A stretch of 64,000 nucleotides of DNA from JACZUI01 sp965216725 (GTDB taxonomy: Bacteria > Actinomycetota > Acidimicrobiia > Spongiisociales > ZC4RG35). Position numbers and translations under genes: made by a program. The notes below the pieces were generated by a model, which ran no database searches, had not been told where the DNA came from, and saw nothing but the letters and a program-made list of their open reading frames with translations. This document shows positions 34,342 through 41,666 of the stretch, one piece after another (within the stretch, counting starts at the first letter, position 1; each line of letters starts with the position of its first letter). The stretch is from NCBI GenBank assembly GCA_965216725.1, contig CBDCGI010000005.1, forward strand, positions 231,298-295,297, written 5' to 3'.

Positions 34342-35340
34342 TCAGAAGACGACCACGAGAAGCGGGTAATAGATGGCCGCGGCCAGCAACACGCCGTCGA
34401 GTGAGGGCAAAACCCCCGGTCCCCGCTCGGTCAACCGCACGTCTCCAATTCGGAGCATCGAGCCAAACCCACGACCCGCCACCAAAGCGACGGCAATGCC
34501 GAGGCCGATGAGCAAATAGCTGACCACGTCGAGATCCCAAACCATGGCACCGATCACTGCCGCGGCAATTGCGGCCAAGGCAGCAACAGAGAAGGGGTCC
34601 AAGAAAGGCACCGAGGGTGCCCTCGCCACGATCGAACCGAGGGCAACCGCCACGATCACGGCCAACAAGAAGACATCAACAGCCGCCTCACTGGGACTGT
34701 GCGCCGACCACGCCAGGCCCATCGAAGAGCCGGCCATGGCCGCCACCGCTGCGGTAATGAACGTGGGGACATAGGCACCGATATCTCGGTATTCGGGGAT
34801 CACTATCGCCCAAGCGAAGGTGACCAGAACCGCCAGTGCGAGACTGACGCCATAGCCGGACCCACCGAGGACATGAGAAGCCATGACAGCCCCGGCTGCC
34901 GAAACACCAACAGCGAGTGGGGCAAAGACGCGACCCCGGCTGGCGAATGCGGCTCCGACGTCTAGCGCCCACACCGATGCGATCCCAACCACCACCGCCG
35001 ACCAGACTGCCTGGTTGGCCAGATTGCCGACCACTGCGGCCAACGCAACCAGAACCGGGGCGAATACCAAGAAATCAGTCACGGTCACTGCGGCAACCGG
35101 CTGGCTACCGCCGGAAACCGGAGGAATCAGCACCACCTCGTCTTCGGGCCCAACTGCGAGATCCTGGGATGCGCTGATGCCATTGACCCAGACCCTCGAG
35201 GCCCTGACGCCTTCGCTGAACTGTGGTCCGTAGCGACGAGTTGCTTCCTCGATCACCCCGCCGACGGTGCCGGCATGGATTTCCACCGACGACTGACCCG
35301 CAATCTCACGCAGGTTGGCAAAGAGTCTCAGCTTGGGCAT
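34342..35340 (-). CDS. MoaD/ThiS-like domain fused to a multi-pass membrane domain
   Basis: A 332-aa protein from ATG 35340. Residues 1-78 are a MoaD-type ubiquitin fold (MPKLRLFANLREIAG, VWVNGISASQ, EDEVVLIPPVSGG). The Gly77-Gly78 that would be the free C-terminus in MoaD is followed directly by about 250 residues with roughly nine TM helices. The C-terminal SMLRIGDVRL and PSLDGVLLAAAIYY resemble a degenerate CdsA (phosphatidate cytidylyltransferase) ending. It is divergent from a molybdoenzyme operon 66 bp away. A sulfur-carrier role would need cleavage after the GG; this is unproven. Confidence 0.72.
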   Translation of the reverse strand: MPKLRLFANLREIAGQSSVEIHAGTVGGVIEEATRRYGPQFSEGVRASRVWVNGISASQDLAVGPEDEVVLIPPVSGGSQPVAAVTVTDFLVFAPVLVALAAVVGNLANQAVWSAVVVGIASVWALDVGAAFASRGRVFAPLAVGVSAAGAVMASHVLGGSGYGVSLALAVLVTFAWAIVIPEYRDIGAYVPTFITAAVAAMAGSSMGLAWSAHSPSEAAVDVFLLAVIVAVALGSIVARAPSVPFLDPFSVAALAAIAAAVIGAMVWDLDVVSYLLIGLGIAVALVAGRGFGSMLRIGDVRLTERGPGVLPSLDGVLLAAAIYYPLLVVVF

Positions 35341-35406
35341 GTGCAGAGCGTAAAGGCTAGAGCGACGACCGTGCTTCATGTCGCGGCGCCCCTCTACCCT
35401 CACACC

Positions 35407-35826
35407 ATGGATCAGACACCGATGGTGGCCGTGGATGTGCCATTGATCGGCGACGAGCGTCACAAGAACTGGGCCAAGATCGTTGAGAATGTGGACACCT
35501 CGAAATCGTCCGGTTGGGCGTTCGATGGTGAGTTCGTGGCCGTCGGAGGTATCCAAGACGTGCCGGTCGGCTCGGTGCTCCTCGTCTATGGGGAGAAGGG
35601 ATCGAGAGCCAACCCCCAAATCGTCACCCGCGTCTACACCACAAACCCCGACTCGACCCTCAGCCTCGAAGCCGAGGCTCGCGGCAGGGCGTGGGCGCGC
35701 ACACTGCGGGACGTGATCGAGGAGCGACTTGGCCACGAGCGTCCGACCTACGACCTCGGATGGATCCCCGACGAGGTTATCGCCGACGAGCTGCGATCTC
35801 GCGGCTGGACCGTCTCGAGCCCTTGA
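35407..35826 (+). CDS. Protein of unknown function encoded ahead of the molybdoenzyme
   Basis: A 139-aa soluble protein from ATG 35407, placed exactly six bases after a TACCCT -10 box (leaderless layout). It contains a VAVDVPLIGDERHKNW start, a VPVGSVLLVYGEKG strand pair and a C-terminal helical part (LSLEAEARGRAWARTLRDVIEERL). No known motif is recognised. Its TGA overlaps the TTG start of the downstream molybdoenzyme (TTGA), so the two are cotranslated; a maturation or partner role is a guess from position. Confidence 0.7.
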   Translation: MDQTPMVAVDVPLIGDERHKNWAKIVENVDTSKSSGWAFDGEFVAVGGIQDVPVGSVLLVYGEKGSRANPQIVTRVYTTNPDSTLSLEAEARGRAWARTLRDVIEERLGHERPTYDLGWIPDEVIADELRSRGWTVSSP

Positions 35827-36836
35827 GACTCCCCTATCCGATCACAGAGACACCTCCCAACGCGGGAGTAAGGGTCGAGGATCAGACCGGTCGGACCTTG
35901 CATCAGGCCGAGATGTATCAAAGGAACAACTTCCCGATTCCGGTGCCGCCGGAGAGCTTCGAGATCGTCGAGCCAGACGAGTCGACACGCCGCCTCACCG
36001 CCACAGATCTCGGCGCCATGGAGCAGAGATCGATAGTCGTGGTCTTGGAATGCGCCGGCAACGGGCGAACCCTCATGGAGCCGACTCCCGGAGGGACCCC
36101 GTGGGATCTGGGTGGGGCCTCCACGATAGAAATCTCAGGCGTCCCGCTAGCTGCAGTTCTCTCCGAGCCAACCCCCAATACGGAGGGCTTTGTGTTCACC
36201 GGGGCCGACCGGGGCCACGTGCAACCTGAGGGCCTGATCGCATACCAGTTCTTTCTGGACGTCGACCTGGCGACCTCAGACGTCCCGATGCTGGTCACCC
36301 GGATCGGAGGTGAGCCTCTCACCCGAGAGCACGGGGCGCCGGTGCGTCTCGTGGTGCCCGGTCATTACGCCATGAAGTCCGTGAAGTGGCTCACCCGCAT
36401 CGAGCCGACGACTCGTCCCTTCACCGGCCATTTCGTCAACAAATACAGGTATTTCGGTGACGCGGCGCATGACGAAGGCGCCCCCGTGGGCCCGATAGCG
36501 GTGCGATCGGTGATCACGTCACCTCTGGATGGCCAGAAGCTCCCCGCCGGAGACCTGGAGGTCACCGGAGCGGCCTGGTCGGGCCACGGGGCAATTGCGG
36601 CCGTGATGGTCTCGACCGACTCCGGTCGGACCTGGAATGAGTCGGTTCTCGGGACACCTGTTTCTACCTATGCCCCGACGCCGTGGTCCATCACCAGCAC
36701 GACTGCCCCCGGAGAAGTGGCGCTAGCCGCCCGGGCAGTCGATGTCTCAGGCAACGTGCAACCTCTCGACCCGGTCTGGAACGCGAACGGCTATGCCAAC
36801 AACGTGGTGCAAACGGTGGTGATCACCACCACCTAG
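35823..36836 (+). CDS. Molybdopterin-dependent oxidoreductase, sulfite oxidase family
   Basis: A 337-aa protein from TTG 35823 (TTGA overlap with the upstream stop; an open frame further upstream is shadow). The N-terminal molybdopterin domain has RNNFPIP (residues 34-40) and the molybdenum-ligand Cys77 in VVVLECAGNGRT; a GADRGHVQP loop follows, and the C-terminal dimerisation domain begins near 235 (ITSPLDGQKLPAG). No Tat signal or heme domain is present, so it is likely cytoplasmic. Substrate cannot be predicted beyond the family. It converges on the alpha/beta hydrolase gene with a 4-nt overlap of stops. Confidence 0.88.
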   Translation: MRLPYPITETPPNAGVRVEDQTGRTLHQAEMYQRNNFPIPVPPESFEIVEPDESTRRLTATDLGAMEQRSIVVVLECAGNGRTLMEPTPGGTPWDLGGASTIEISGVPLAAVLSEPTPNTEGFVFTGADRGHVQPEGLIAYQFFLDVDLATSDVPMLVTRIGGEPLTREHGAPVRLVVPGHYAMKSVKWLTRIEPTTRPFTGHFVNKYRYFGDAAHDEGAPVGPIAVRSVITSPLDGQKLPAGDLEVTGAAWSGHGAIAAVMVSTDSGRTWNESVLGTPVSTYAPTPWSITSTTAPGEVALAARAVDVSGNVQPLDPVWNANGYANNVVQTVVITTT

Positions 36837-37801
36837 CCGAGATCGAGGATGACCTCGGCGACCTGTTCCGGTACGTCGAGGTGAGCCTTCCACACGGCGA
36901 TCTTCACCACCTCTAGCTGGGCGACCTCGTTGTCAACCCTCACCACTGTCTCCTCCGGGACATCACCCGCGCTACTCCAGATGAAGGCTGCAGGTGCAGT
37001 CACCTGGGGCAGCAGCGACGGCACAAACGAGGATGGCGGGGTCATCCGGAACGCCCGCAGAGACTCGTTTGTCCCTCGGATCTTGGTTGCCAACTCACGG
37101 GCCTCCTCCTGGGCGGTGGTGGGGCACCAGCCGCCGTTGCCGCAGTTCGGGGACCAAGTCCGCTCATGGAAAGGCCCGGCACCATAGAACGCATGGTTGA
37201 CGGCGGGGCCCAGGAACGGCCACCGCACGAGGCTGAGTATGAAGTCGTCAGACGAATAGAAGTCGGCGTCGATCATCACCAGCGCCGAGACCTGCTCAGG
37301 CTGGGTCACAGCCAGCTCGGCGGCAACCTCGGCCCCAAGCCCGGCCCCGACGAATATGACCGCTCGATCCGGAAACCGCTCACGGACGATCTCTGAGACC
37401 AGCTCCGCCATCGAGGACACGGTGTGTTCACTGGAGGTCTCAGGGAAACGAGAGGAGAGGCCGAAGCCGGGCAGGTCCACGGTCATGACGCTCACTTCCA
37501 CACCCAGCTCGTCGATCAGGCCCTCCCATACGACGCTGCCGGCAACTTCGGCGTCGTGGAGCAGGACGATCTGGGGGCTGCCCAGTCCGTGGTGGACGAC
37601 GTTGATTGTGGCCCCGTCTACCACCGCGGGAGACTCGAGGTCGAGACTGGCGGGGTCGATCGTTTCGTTTCGGTCGGCCTGCTGGTTCATCACCAGGGCC
37701 ATGACGGCAATGGCGACCACGATCAGGAGCAGCACGATCAGCATCGTCCGCAGAAAGCTCCCACGCCGCTTGTCGGGCGAAGGTGGTGCAACCAGGCTCA
37801 T
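36833..37801 (-). CDS. Membrane-anchored alpha/beta-hydrolase-fold protein lacking the nucleophile
   Basis: A 322-aa protein from ATG 37801 (ATGA overlap with lutC). One TM helix spans about residues 18-38; the hydrolase fold follows, with the oxyanion region LLHDAEVAGSVVWEGLIDEL and VDLPGFGLS. The elbow that should read G-x-S-x-G is GAGLG (152-156), so Gly154 replaces serine. The later SSAGDVPEE and KAHLDVPE supply candidate Asp and His. It is probably catalytically altered or inactive. Its position at the end of the lutABC operon has no obvious functional explanation. Confidence 0.8.
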   Translation of the reverse strand: MSLVAPPSPDKRRGSFLRTMLIVLLLIVVAIAVMALVMNQQADRNETIDPASLDLESPAVVDGATINVVHHGLGSPQIVLLHDAEVAGSVVWEGLIDELGVEVSVMTVDLPGFGLSSRFPETSSEHTVSSMAELVSEIVRERFPDRAVIFVGAGLGAEVAAELAVTQPEQVSALVMIDADFYSSDDFILSLVRWPFLGPAVNHAFYGAGPFHERTWSPNCGNGGWCPTTAQEEARELATKIRGTNESLRAFRMTPPSSFVPSLLPQVTAPAAFIWSSAGDVPEETVVRVDNEVAQLEVVKIAVWKAHLDVPEQVAEVILDLG

Positions 37802-38445
37802 GCGATAAGAACCACATGTAGCTGAGCGGGGCCGTGAACCCCGAGGTTGAGCGTCTGCTCGATGTCTCCGGTGCGGGAAGGTCCAGACACAACCACCAGG
37901 TTGGCAGTTCGAGCCACGATTTCTGGGTGTCTTGTCGCCCAATCACTCAGACTGCGGCTGATCGCGCCGGTCCTCAGCAAGACGACGTGGACCCTGGGGA
38001 GCAGGCTGACGAGACGTTGTGCTCCCCGAGAGTGTTCGAGAACGACACTGCCCGACTCAGCCAAACCAGCCGTGGCACCGGTGACGCCGATCTCGGCCAG
38101 GCCCAAAGGCGAGTGGTCGGTGTGAGCGCCGCCGGGCTCGAGGCCAACATGGTCCAATCCTGCGGTTGCCAGCGCCGAGGCCACACCTGGAACCGGAAGA
38201 TGCTCCCAGGCGGCGAAGGACCGACATCGATGCCCCGAGGCGATCCCGGACACGACCCGAGGCACCCCATGCCGGCTCATCGGACCGTGGATCACGGTGT
38301 CGACCTCGCGAGCGCGCTCACGAAACAACGACACGAGATCCTGAGGTCCGTGTTCGACCGCCACCTCGGTGATGGCAGGTGCCGGCGGGATCTGAGCTCT
38401 CATGACCGCCGAGCCGACCCTGCTGAGGAACGCGTCACGATCCAT
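37798..38445 (-). CDS. lutC: Lactate utilization protein C (LUD domain)
   Basis: A 215-aa LUD-domain protein, third component of the LutABC L-lactate oxidation system. The domain is recognised by TGATAGLAESGSVVLEHS (around residue 125) and LLPRVHVVLL, similar to the LutB N-terminal domain. The start chosen is ATG 38445, giving an 11-nt overlap with lutB; the frame is open 18 codons further upstream inside lutB. Its stop overlaps the start of the alpha/beta hydrolase-like gene. Confidence 0.88.
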   Translation of the reverse strand: MDRDAFLSRVGSAVMRAQIPPAPAITEVAVEHGPQDLVSLFRERAREVDTVIHGPMSRHGVPRVVSGIASGHRCRSFAAWEHLPVPGVASALATAGLDHVGLEPGGAHTDHSPLGLAEIGVTGATAGLAESGSVVLEHSRGAQRLVSLLPRVHVVLLRTGAISRSLSDWATRHPEIVARTANLVVVSGPSRTGDIEQTLNLGVHGPAQLHVVLIA

Positions 38446-39835
38446 TTTGCTCCTCCCACCACTCGGTGAAGCTCTGTTTGGCCGGTCTCGGGAAGTCACG
38501 CGACGACGTCCACCCTCTCCCGGGCCCGGGAACGCTCCGGATCCAGCCTTTGGCCGACAACGGCGCCGACAGCGATCTCACCCAGCGTTTGACCTTGGCC
38601 CACCGGGCCGGGTCGGTCGCGGCTTTGGTGTAGGCGGCGACTCCTCGCCCGAGCCACCGGGGGAGCCGGCCCTCCGAAGCGGCGGCTCTTCGCAGCTGAA
38701 GGAGCATCTTCGGAATCTGGATGCCAACTGGACAGACCTCCTCGCATGCCCCGCAAAGGGTGGACGCATGTGCCAGGTCCCACCATCCCTCCATGCCCAA
38801 CAAGCCGGGCGTTAGCACCGCCCCCACCGGACCCGAATAGACGCCGCCGTAAGCGTGGCCGCCAACCTCGCGAAACACAGGGCACACATTGAGACATGCT
38901 CCGCAGCGGATGCAGGCGAGAATCTCGGCGTTTTCTCCGGCCAGGATCTGAGAGCGTCCGTTGTCGACGACGACCACATGCAGCTCGCCAGGCCCGTCTT
39001 CGTCGTCGGAGCGTCGCGGCCCGGTGACGACGCTGGTGTAGGCAGAGAGCCGCTGCCCGGTCGCAGATCTGGCAAGCAACTCGAGAATCGCGGTGGCGTC
39101 GATCCAGCGCGGGACCACGCGTTCCATCCCCATGACCGCGATGTGAACGCGGGGCCCTGAAGAGACGAGACGCCCATTTCCCTCGTTGGTGACCAGAACC
39201 AGCGAGCCAGTCTCGGCTACTGCGAGATTGACGCCTGTGATTCCGGCATCGGCTTCCAAGAAGAAAGGCCTGAGGTGCCTTCGGGCGATGCGGTTCAGCT
39301 CATGTGCGTCGTCGGTGTAGGCCACTCCGAGTTTCTCGCTGAATAGCTCCCCGATGTCGGCTCGAGAGCGATGAAGGACCGGTGCGATGATGTGACTGGG
39401 CCGATCTTGGCTCAACTGCACGATGAACTCGCCGAGATCGGTCTCTACCACCTGGAAGCCTTCGTCGATGAGGTGCGCATTGAGGTCGATCTCCTCAGTG
39501 ACCATCGATTTCGACTTGACCACACTCCTGGAGCCGGTTTCGCCCAGTATCCGGGCAACGATGCGCCTCGCCTCCTCGGCGTCTCCGGCGAAATGGACGT
39601 GGGCCCCAGACTCCTCGGCACGATCTGCGAAATGACCCAGCAAACGGTCGAGATGGGAGAGTGCATGGAGACGTATCGCACGGGCCCGCCGCCGGAGGTC
39701 CGCCGATTGTGGCAGTTCCTCGATCCGTTCCTCACGTCGAGTGGCGAGCCTCTCGGCACCACTCCGAATGGCGGCGCTCTGATGGGTGCCCACGAGACTC
39801 TGAGCCCTCCCGTGAAAGTTGACCGGCTCACTCAT
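38435..39835 (-). CDS. lutB: Lactate utilization protein B (iron-sulfur protein)
   Basis: A 466-aa protein: N-terminal LUD domain (about residues 60-300, with VNLAVAETGSLVLVTNEGNGR) followed by a ferredoxin-like region with two cluster motifs, CIRCGACLNVCP and CGACEEVCP. Its C-terminus is a basic helical tail. With LutA and LutC it oxidises L-lactate to pyruvate in the cytoplasm or at the membrane. It overlaps lutA by 8 nt. The gene order A-B-C is the standard one. Confidence 0.93.
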   Translation of the reverse strand: MSEPVNFHGRAQSLVGTHQSAAIRSGAERLATRREERIEELPQSADLRRRARAIRLHALSHLDRLLGHFADRAEESGAHVHFAGDAEEARRIVARILGETGSRSVVKSKSMVTEEIDLNAHLIDEGFQVVETDLGEFIVQLSQDRPSHIIAPVLHRSRADIGELFSEKLGVAYTDDAHELNRIARRHLRPFFLEADAGITGVNLAVAETGSLVLVTNEGNGRLVSSGPRVHIAVMGMERVVPRWIDATAILELLARSATGQRLSAYTSVVTGPRRSDDEDGPGELHVVVVDNGRSQILAGENAEILACIRCGACLNVCPVFREVGGHAYGGVYSGPVGAVLTPGLLGMEGWWDLAHASTLCGACEEVCPVGIQIPKMLLQLRRAAASEGRLPRWLGRGVAAYTKAATDPARWAKVKRWVRSLSAPLSAKGWIRSVPGPGRGWTSSRDFPRPAKQSFTEWWEEQNGS

Positions 39836-40562
39836 GGTTAGACGGCCCCGCTAGCAACTCGGCGATGTGCATAACCCGGAAAGCGGCGTTGCGTCTCCGC
39901 AGCCCCCCTTCCATGTGGAGCAGACAGCTGACGTCGCCCCCAACGAGAGTGTCGGCCCCGCACTCCTCCAGCCGGTCCAATTTGGTGCTCAGAATTGCCG
40001 AGGACACCGCCGGCATCTCAATGGAGAACAGGCCTCCGAACCCGCAGCACTCATCGGCTTCCCGGGGCGAGACGGTGGCCACTCCCTCGAGGAGCGACTC
40101 TGGCTGCTCTTTGATACCCAGCTCCCGCAGCCCGTGGCAAGAATGGTGGTAGGCGACGACGCAATCGTCACAAGCCGCCTTGAGATCAGATGCGAGGTCA
40201 TCAACAAGAAACTGGGTCAACTCCCGGGTGCAATCGGCCAATTCCTCAGCCTCGGCCTCCCGGGCGGTTCCCTGGAACAGCTGTGGGTAGTGATTGACGA
40301 TCATCGAAGCACACGAGCCGGACGGCACGACAACACTGCCTTCGGCGCCGGCAAGGACATCAAGCGTGTGCTCCGCCATGGCACGGGCTTCATCGACCAA
40401 GCCCACATTGAAGGCCGGCTGGCCGCAACAGGTCTGACCGGCCGGAAACTCCACCTCGCATCCAGCAGCCTCGAGTACCGACACGGTCGCCCGACCGACA
40501 TCGGGGCGAAGAGCGTCCACCAGACACGTCGCGAAAAGCTGAACCGTGGGGCCCTCCATCAA
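39828..40562 (-). CDS. lutA: Lactate utilization protein A (CCG-domain Fe-S oxidoreductase)
   Basis: A 244-aa protein with two cysteine-rich CCG domains: the first ends with GQTCCGQPAFN (about residue 45) and the second with DECCGFGGLFS (about residue 172), with single preceding cysteines (ATCLVD and SCHGLRELG). These are the heterodisulfide-reductase-like cluster motifs seen in LutA and GlpC. It is the first gene of the lutABC unit. It starts at ATG 40562, 83 bp from the divergent YczE-like gene. Confidence 0.92.
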   Translation of the reverse strand: MMEGPTVQLFATCLVDALRPDVGRATVSVLEAAGCEVEFPAGQTCCGQPAFNVGLVDEARAMAEHTLDVLAGAEGSVVVPSGSCASMIVNHYPQLFQGTAREAEAEELADCTRELTQFLVDDLASDLKAACDDCVVAYHHSCHGLRELGIKEQPESLLEGVATVSPREADECCGFGGLFSIEMPAVSSAILSTKLDRLEECGADTLVGGDVSCLLHMEGGLRRRNAAFRVMHIAELLAGPSNHE

Positions 40563-40645
40563 GGGTCACGTTACGCCTTGAGCCCGGTTGCCAAGTCAAT
40601 TACGGGCATCGCAGCTATCCGCCGCTTGTTAGCGTGCTTCGGCTG

Positions 40646-41287
40646 ATGTTCATCCCGATCAGCGGCCGACTCATCCGAAGACGTGTCTTCCAGCTAGTGA
40701 TCGGCCTGATGCTGTTCGGTATCGGCATCGGCCTGATGCTGGACTCCGGCTTGGGTCTTCCTCCCTGGGACGTGCTTCACGAGGGTCTGGCGCAGAGGTT
40801 TGGCGGAACGGTGGGGATTTGGAGCATTCTCGTCTCCTTTGGAGTGCTCCTCTTTTGGCTTCCTCTGAGGGAGCCTTACGGGCTGGGGACCCTCCTCAAC
40901 TTCATCATCATCGGCATGGCCATCGATGGAACCGCGGCCCTGATTCCGAATACGGAGGTCATCTGGTTGAGGTGGCTGCTCCTCCTCGGAGGCGTCTACC
41001 TGATCGGCATCTCGTCGGGCATGTACATAGGCGCCAACCTGGGGCCGGGCCCACGCGACGGCTTGATGACAGGGATCTCCAAGCGCGGCCCGTCGATCAG
41101 GCTCACCCGGTTTGCAATCGAGGCATCCGTTCTCTTGGCCGGGTGGATGCTTGGCGGGACGTTCGGCGTTGGGACCATCATCTTCGCCGTGACCATCGGG
41201 CCCCTCGTCCAGTACTACCTGCCTCGTTGGACCGTCGAGCCTCATCCTGAAGATGACTCCGACGCCTGGGTCCACCCCGCCCGCTAA
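40646..41287 (+). CDS. YczE/YyaS-like integral membrane protein
   Basis: A 213-aa protein with about six TM helices. The conserved blocks GLGLPPWDVLHEGLAQRFGGTVGIWSI and MYIGANLGPGPRDGLMTGIS identify the YczE/YyaS/YitT-related family (COG2364). Biological role is unknown in the family. ATG 40646 lies ten bases after a TAGCGT box; a GTG at 40634 is the alternative start. The C-terminus is a short acidic tail. It is divergent from lutA. Confidence 0.82.
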   Translation: MFIPISGRLIRRRVFQLVIGLMLFGIGIGLMLDSGLGLPPWDVLHEGLAQRFGGTVGIWSILVSFGVLLFWLPLREPYGLGTLLNFIIIGMAIDGTAALIPNTEVIWLRWLLLLGGVYLIGISSGMYIGANLGPGPRDGLMTGISKRGPSIRLTRFAIEASVLLAGWMLGGTFGVGTIIFAVTIGPLVQYYLPRWTVEPHPEDDSDAWVHPAR

Positions 41288-41531
41288 AACCCGGCGTCCT
41301 CAGGAGCAGAGCGTCAGATATGGGACAAATGGCGCGCGGAGTGAAAGTCCCCAACCTCAAGGCCCTCCGTGGCCCGCGAAAACTCGGGAGCCGGCTGGCT
41401 CGCCATGTCAGCCAGATGCAAATAGGGTGGCGCCACTTCCCTGGGCTCCTGGTCAGCGTGCTCACTTCCCCGACGAATAGCGTGAGTTTTCGCGCTCTGC
41501 CGACACGACACCGGGCCCGAGAATTGCATTC
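41288..41531. other. Intergenic region upstream of the nrdJ promoter
   Basis: These 244 bp hold no supported gene; a 71-codon frame at 41320-41535 has no ribosome site and basic, low-information content. A stretch at 41310-41430 faintly resembles pieces of a cobalamin riboswitch but does not complete the conserved core. The region may contain the terminator of the YczE-like gene, but no T-tailed hairpin was found. Confidence 0.5.
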
Positions 41532-41560
41532 TTGACTCGTGACACGTGTGTAATTACAGT
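41532..41560 (+). promoter_or_regulatory. Sigma-70-type promoter of nrdJ
   Basis: A TTGACT -35 hexamer at 41532-41537 and a TACAGT -10 hexamer at 41555-41560 are separated by 17 bp. Transcription would start near 41567, immediately before the NrdR boxes, leaving a leader of about 100 nt before the chosen nrdJ ATG. No other comparable pair was seen upstream. Confidence 0.55.
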
Positions 41561-41570
41561 GTTGAAGTCC

Positions 41571-41617
41571 ATACAAGATGTCGTGGGCGCTTCCCCATGA
41601 ACCACAACATCTTGTGG
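41571..41617. promoter_or_regulatory. Paired NrdR boxes upstream of nrdJ
   Basis: Two 16-bp boxes, ATACAAGATGTCGTGG (41571-41586) and CCACAACATCTTGTGG (41602-41617), are separated by 15 bp, i.e. 31 bp start to start, the usual three-turn spacing. Against the NrdR consensus acaCwAtATaTwGtgt they match 11 and 12 of 16 positions, including nearly all strongly conserved ones. They overlap or follow the predicted start site, so bound NrdR would block transcription. nrdR itself is not in the window. Confidence 0.7.
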
Positions 41618-41666
41618 TTTGTTTGGAAAAGTATGGACGGTCCCCGGCTCCACCAGGAGGGCTACG

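Noticed and set aside
41310..41430. Cobalamin-riboswitch-like pieces upstream of nrdJ (GGAGTGAAAGTCC, GGCCCGCGAAAACT, GTCAGCCAGATGC)
   Set aside because: The order is suggestive but the conserved core and B12 box are not complete, the element would lie upstream of the predicted promoter, and B12 repression of a B12-dependent enzyme makes no regulatory sense.
41320..41535. 71-codon plus-strand frame before nrdJ
   Set aside because: No ribosome site, basic composition without motif, and it overlaps the nrdJ promoter.
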